From Clostridium gasigenes (GTDB taxonomy: Bacteria; Bacillota; Clostridia; Clostridiales; Clostridiaceae), in NCBI RefSeq assembly GCF_900104115.1, contig NZ_FNJM01000004.1:62001-126000 (forward strand): a stretch of 64,000 bases of DNA, in the 5' to 3' direction. Under the pieces are notes generated by a model. That model had not been told where the DNA came from, searched no databases, and worked only from the letters and a program-made list of their open reading frames with translations. Shown one piece after another: positions 61,655-64,000 of the stretch. The translations under genes and the position numbers were made by a program. Each line of letters starts with the position of its first letter. The stretch's first letter is position 1.

Positions 61655-63700
61655 ATGCTTTTTAAAGAAAATATGATTTTTGAATTAAATGAAATACAAT
61701 ATAGAATTATTGGCTCAGATGAGAAGAATGAAGATATTTTTATAATAGAAATGAAGAGAGGGTCGCATTGGAATAATGTTATTAATAGAAGCAAATTAGA
61801 AGATTATTTCAATAAGAAATTAGCTAAAGAAGTTTTAACTGATAAATATTCAGTTGCATATGAAACTGAATTATCAGAGAAAGCATTGAAAAAACAGCGA
61901 CTTTATAGAGAAATAATAGCATTTATACTCAAAAATAGCATGAATAATGAGATTTTCTATAGTAATTCAAGAAAATTGATAATAGATACAACTATATCTA
62001 AATTCAATATTAGTGAAAGTACAATAAAGAGAGTTTTTAGTAGATATTTAAAAAATGGAAAGGTGATAAGTAGATTAGTCAATTTAAATAATTGTGGAGG
62101 AAAAGGTAAGGAGAGAAAAATTACATATAAAGATGAAGATATAGTTGCAGTAGATGAACAGTTTAGAAAGGTGTTTAAGCAAGGTATTAATAAATATTAT
62201 AATACTTCAAAAAAGAATAGTATTAGAGTTTGTTATGAATTAACTATAAGAGATTATTTAAGACAGAATAAAGATGCTAAGATACCGAGCTTGAAACAGT
62301 TTTACTATTGGCATAATAAACTAATAGAAAATGATAAGAAGAGTGTAATCACTAAAAGATACGGAGATAGAATCTATCAACAAACTGGAACTGCAATTGT
62401 TGGCAGTTCGATGCAAAACACATTAGCTCCAAGTGACCTATATGAAGTGGACTCCACCATATTGGATTTATATATCGTTAGTAGTATGAATAGGTCTCTT
62501 ATTCTTGGACGCCCGGTTCTATACATGTGTATTAACGTGTACAGTAGATTAATAGTATCAGTTAACGTTACTATTGAGCCGTTCAATAGCTATACAGGTA
62601 TGCAAACTTTATTGGTAAATGCTTTCACTGATAAAGTTAAGTACTGTAAAAGCTTCGGTATAGATATTAAGCAGGAAGAGTGGGATGTAAAATGTATTCC
62701 TAATCGTATCCTTACAGACCGGGGCGAATTGTTAAGTGGAAATATAGAAAATGCTATTACAAATTTAGGCATAATTATACAAAATACGCCACCATATTCT
62801 GGGCAGAAAAAAGGGATTATAGAAAAAAGCTTCGAAAGGATGCATTCTTTAATACGACCTTTCCTTGAAGGCTGGGTAGAGAATAAATTTAATAAAATAG
62901 AAAGAGGTAATGTTGACTATAGACTAAGAGCAAATGTAAATTTATCAGAGATAACTAAAATTATTATAAAATGCGTATTATTTAATAATAATCATCATGT
63001 TTTAAATTTTTATGAAAGCGACGGATTAGATATAGAAAATGATATTGCTAAGATACCAAGATTAATATGGGAATATGGCGTGAAACAGAAAAAGGGGTTA
63101 TTAAGAGAATTGGCTGAGGACGTAGTTAAAATTAATTTGCTTCCGAATAGAGAAGTAACAGTAACTGCTAAAGGCGTGAGGTTTAATAAATTATATTATG
63201 TTTCTTCTTATTCATTAGAACAAGGATGGCATCAGAAGGCGAGACTTGATGGTAGTTTTAAAATTAGGATTAGTTATAATCCTAATGACTTGACAGAGAT
63301 TTATTATATAAAAGAAGATGGAATGACTGTGGACACTTTAATTTTAGTAACACATCTAAGTCATTACAAAGGCTTATCAGAAGAGGAACTAAATAAAATA
63401 ATGGAGTATGAAAAAACGTTAAATAAGAAGGCAGAAGAAGAGGAAGTAAATGCTAAAATAGAATTATATAACGAAATTGAAAATATAGCAGGAAAAGCTA
63501 AAATAGAGCAGGAAAGAACTAAGGACAAAAGTATAAGTAAAACTGCAAGGTTAAGAAATATAAGAGATAATATGGAGGTGGAGAGGGAGCATTATCGTAA
63601 AGATAATGCAGATTCAAGGGAGTGTAATATTGATGAAGATGATAATGAATTAGGATTATTTGAAGATATAGCTAATGAGTGGGGTGATGAGTATGAGTAA
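61655..63700 (+). CDS. tnsB: Tn7-type DDE transposase TnsB
   Basis: TnsB binds the transposon ends and cuts and joins the 3' strands. The 681-residue protein has N-terminal DNA-binding helices and an rve-type core with YEVDST (D266), LTDRGE (D355) and GIIEKSFERMHS (E390). These positions are almost the same as D273, D361 and E396 of Tn7. The C-terminal tail is charged (about 590-681) and ends in an acidic segment, as expected for contact with TnsC. ATG 61655 has GAGGTG six bases upstream; the GTG at 61646 lies inside that site. It overlaps tnsC by 8 bases. Confidence 0.95.
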   Translation: MLFKENMIFELNEIQYRIIGSDEKNEDIFIIEMKRGSHWNNVINRSKLEDYFNKKLAKEVLTDKYSVAYETELSEKALKKQRLYREIIAFILKNSMNNEIFYSNSRKLIIDTTISKFNISESTIKRVFSRYLKNGKVISRLVNLNNCGGKGKERKITYKDEDIVAVDEQFRKVFKQGINKYYNTSKKNSIRVCYELTIRDYLRQNKDAKIPSLKQFYYWHNKLIENDKKSVITKRYGDRIYQQTGTAIVGSSMQNTLAPSDLYEVDSTILDLYIVSSMNRSLILGRPVLYMCINVYSRLIVSVNVTIEPFNSYTGMQTLLVNAFTDKVKYCKSFGIDIKQEEWDVKCIPNRILTDRGELLSGNIENAITNLGIIIQNTPPYSGQKKGIIEKSFERMHSLIRPFLEGWVENKFNKIERGNVDYRLRANVNLSEITKIIIKCVLFNNNHHVLNFYESDGLDIENDIAKIPRLIWEYGVKQKKGLLRELAEDVVKINLLPNREVTVTAKGVRFNKLYYVSSYSLEQGWHQKARLDGSFKIRISYNPNDLTEIYYIKEDGMTVDTLILVTHLSHYKGLSEEELNKIMEYEKTLNKKAEEEEVNAKIELYNEIENIAGKAKIEQERTKDKSISKTARLRNIRDNMEVEREHYRKDNADSRECNIDEDDNELGLFEDIANEWGDEYE

Positions 63701-64000
63701 AGAAATAATATTGCCAAGTGGGGTCATTGGTGTAGAAGCAGAATATAAAGAACAGATATTAGATGAATTTAAAGGTAATCCTTTTATAGAAGCACTTCCA
63801 AATTTAATAATAGAAAGAGAGGAAATAGTAAAAAGGTTAGCTTTTAAAGTTCCTATAAAAAGGGAGGAGATATTATTACCTAAACAATTGAAATTGACAG
63901 CTTTAAATAGAGTTTATAAAGTATTCCAGCCATTACCTGTTCATGTTGAAGTATTTGAAATTTTTAATTCATTAATAACACAAGGATATATTCCTCGTAA
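63693..64000 (+). CDS. tnsC: Tn7-type target regulator ATPase TnsC, N-terminal part (cut by window end)
   Basis: The visible 102 codons begin MSKEIILPSGVIGVEAEYKE and contain DEFKGNPFIEALPNLI, the N-terminal TnsC pattern (GNPxIEALP). The start overlaps the end of tnsB, and GGGGTGATG serves as ribosome binding site. TnsC is an AAA+ ATPase that links TnsB to the target selector. Its Walker motifs lie beyond the window, as would any tnsD/tniQ. Confidence 0.85.
   Translation, partial: MSKEIILPSGVIGVEAEYKEQILDEFKGNPFIEALPNLIIEREEIVKRLAFKVPIKREEILLPKQLKLTALNRVYKVFQPLPVHVEVFEIFNSLITQGYIPR

Overview
The window looks like a chromosomal segment of a spore-forming, AT-rich Firmicute, most likely Clostridium sensu stricto. 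The evidence is an alpha/beta-type small acid-soluble spore protein, a SpoIVFB protease, rubrerythrin, the clostridial order mreBCD-mrdA-minCDE-rodA followed by a B12-binding-type radical SAM protein, rng, rplU, prp, rpmA, obgE, yhbY, nadD and yqeK, and strong GGAGG ribosome binding sites. No tRNA or rRNA gene was recognised. The species cannot be fixed from sequence reading alone.

Bases 1-20400 hold mixed housekeeping genes: partial rubrerythrin, a spore protein, a glycosyltransferase, an orphan ATP-cone protein, a YhaO/YhaN (SbcD/SbcC-like) pair, a zinc-binding lipoprotein behind a Zur-like operator, a membrane-anchored MutS-like ATPase, an exonuclease, a CBS protein, YaaA, a PspA cluster, an S1-domain protein, pyruvate kinase, PepD and a SPOR protein. 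Bases 20600-30500 are the cell-shape and division cluster (maf, radC, mreBCD, mrdA, minCDE, rodA). Bases 30700-43000 hold sporulation protease, RNA-processing and ribosome-assembly genes, with an L21 leader and the Prp/L27 pair. Bases 43080-48263 hold a D,D-carboxypeptidase, ComEA, a lipoprotein, a small membrane protein and an rRNA methyltransferase.

A family of short palindromic repeats is scattered between genes from about 0.65 to 46.9 kb. One copy appears to sit inside another. I saw none after 48.3 kb.

Immediately after the rRNA methyltransferase stop codon (48263) the character changes to an accessory island that runs off the window. It holds a complete 1,900-bp ISL3-type insertion sequence with an 8-bp target duplication and a transposase split at an A9 tract. 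It then holds a pentapeptide-repeat protein with a DUF4145/HEPN-like C-terminus, a three-gene cassette with a winged-helix/coiled-coil/membrane protein, an ApeA-like HEPN defence protein, a small serine recombinase and an HNH nuclease. A two-gene operon of a GHKL-ATPase/PD-(D/E)xK nuclease fusion and a HEPN-like protein follows. Last come a small ORF and a Tn7-type tnsA-tnsB-tnsC operon, with tnsC cut by the window end. The genes read as anti-phage defence cargo next to mobility functions. The most novel parts are the GHKL-nuclease/HEPN pair, the repeat/HEPN protein, and a TnsA whose expected catalytic Asp reads Asn.
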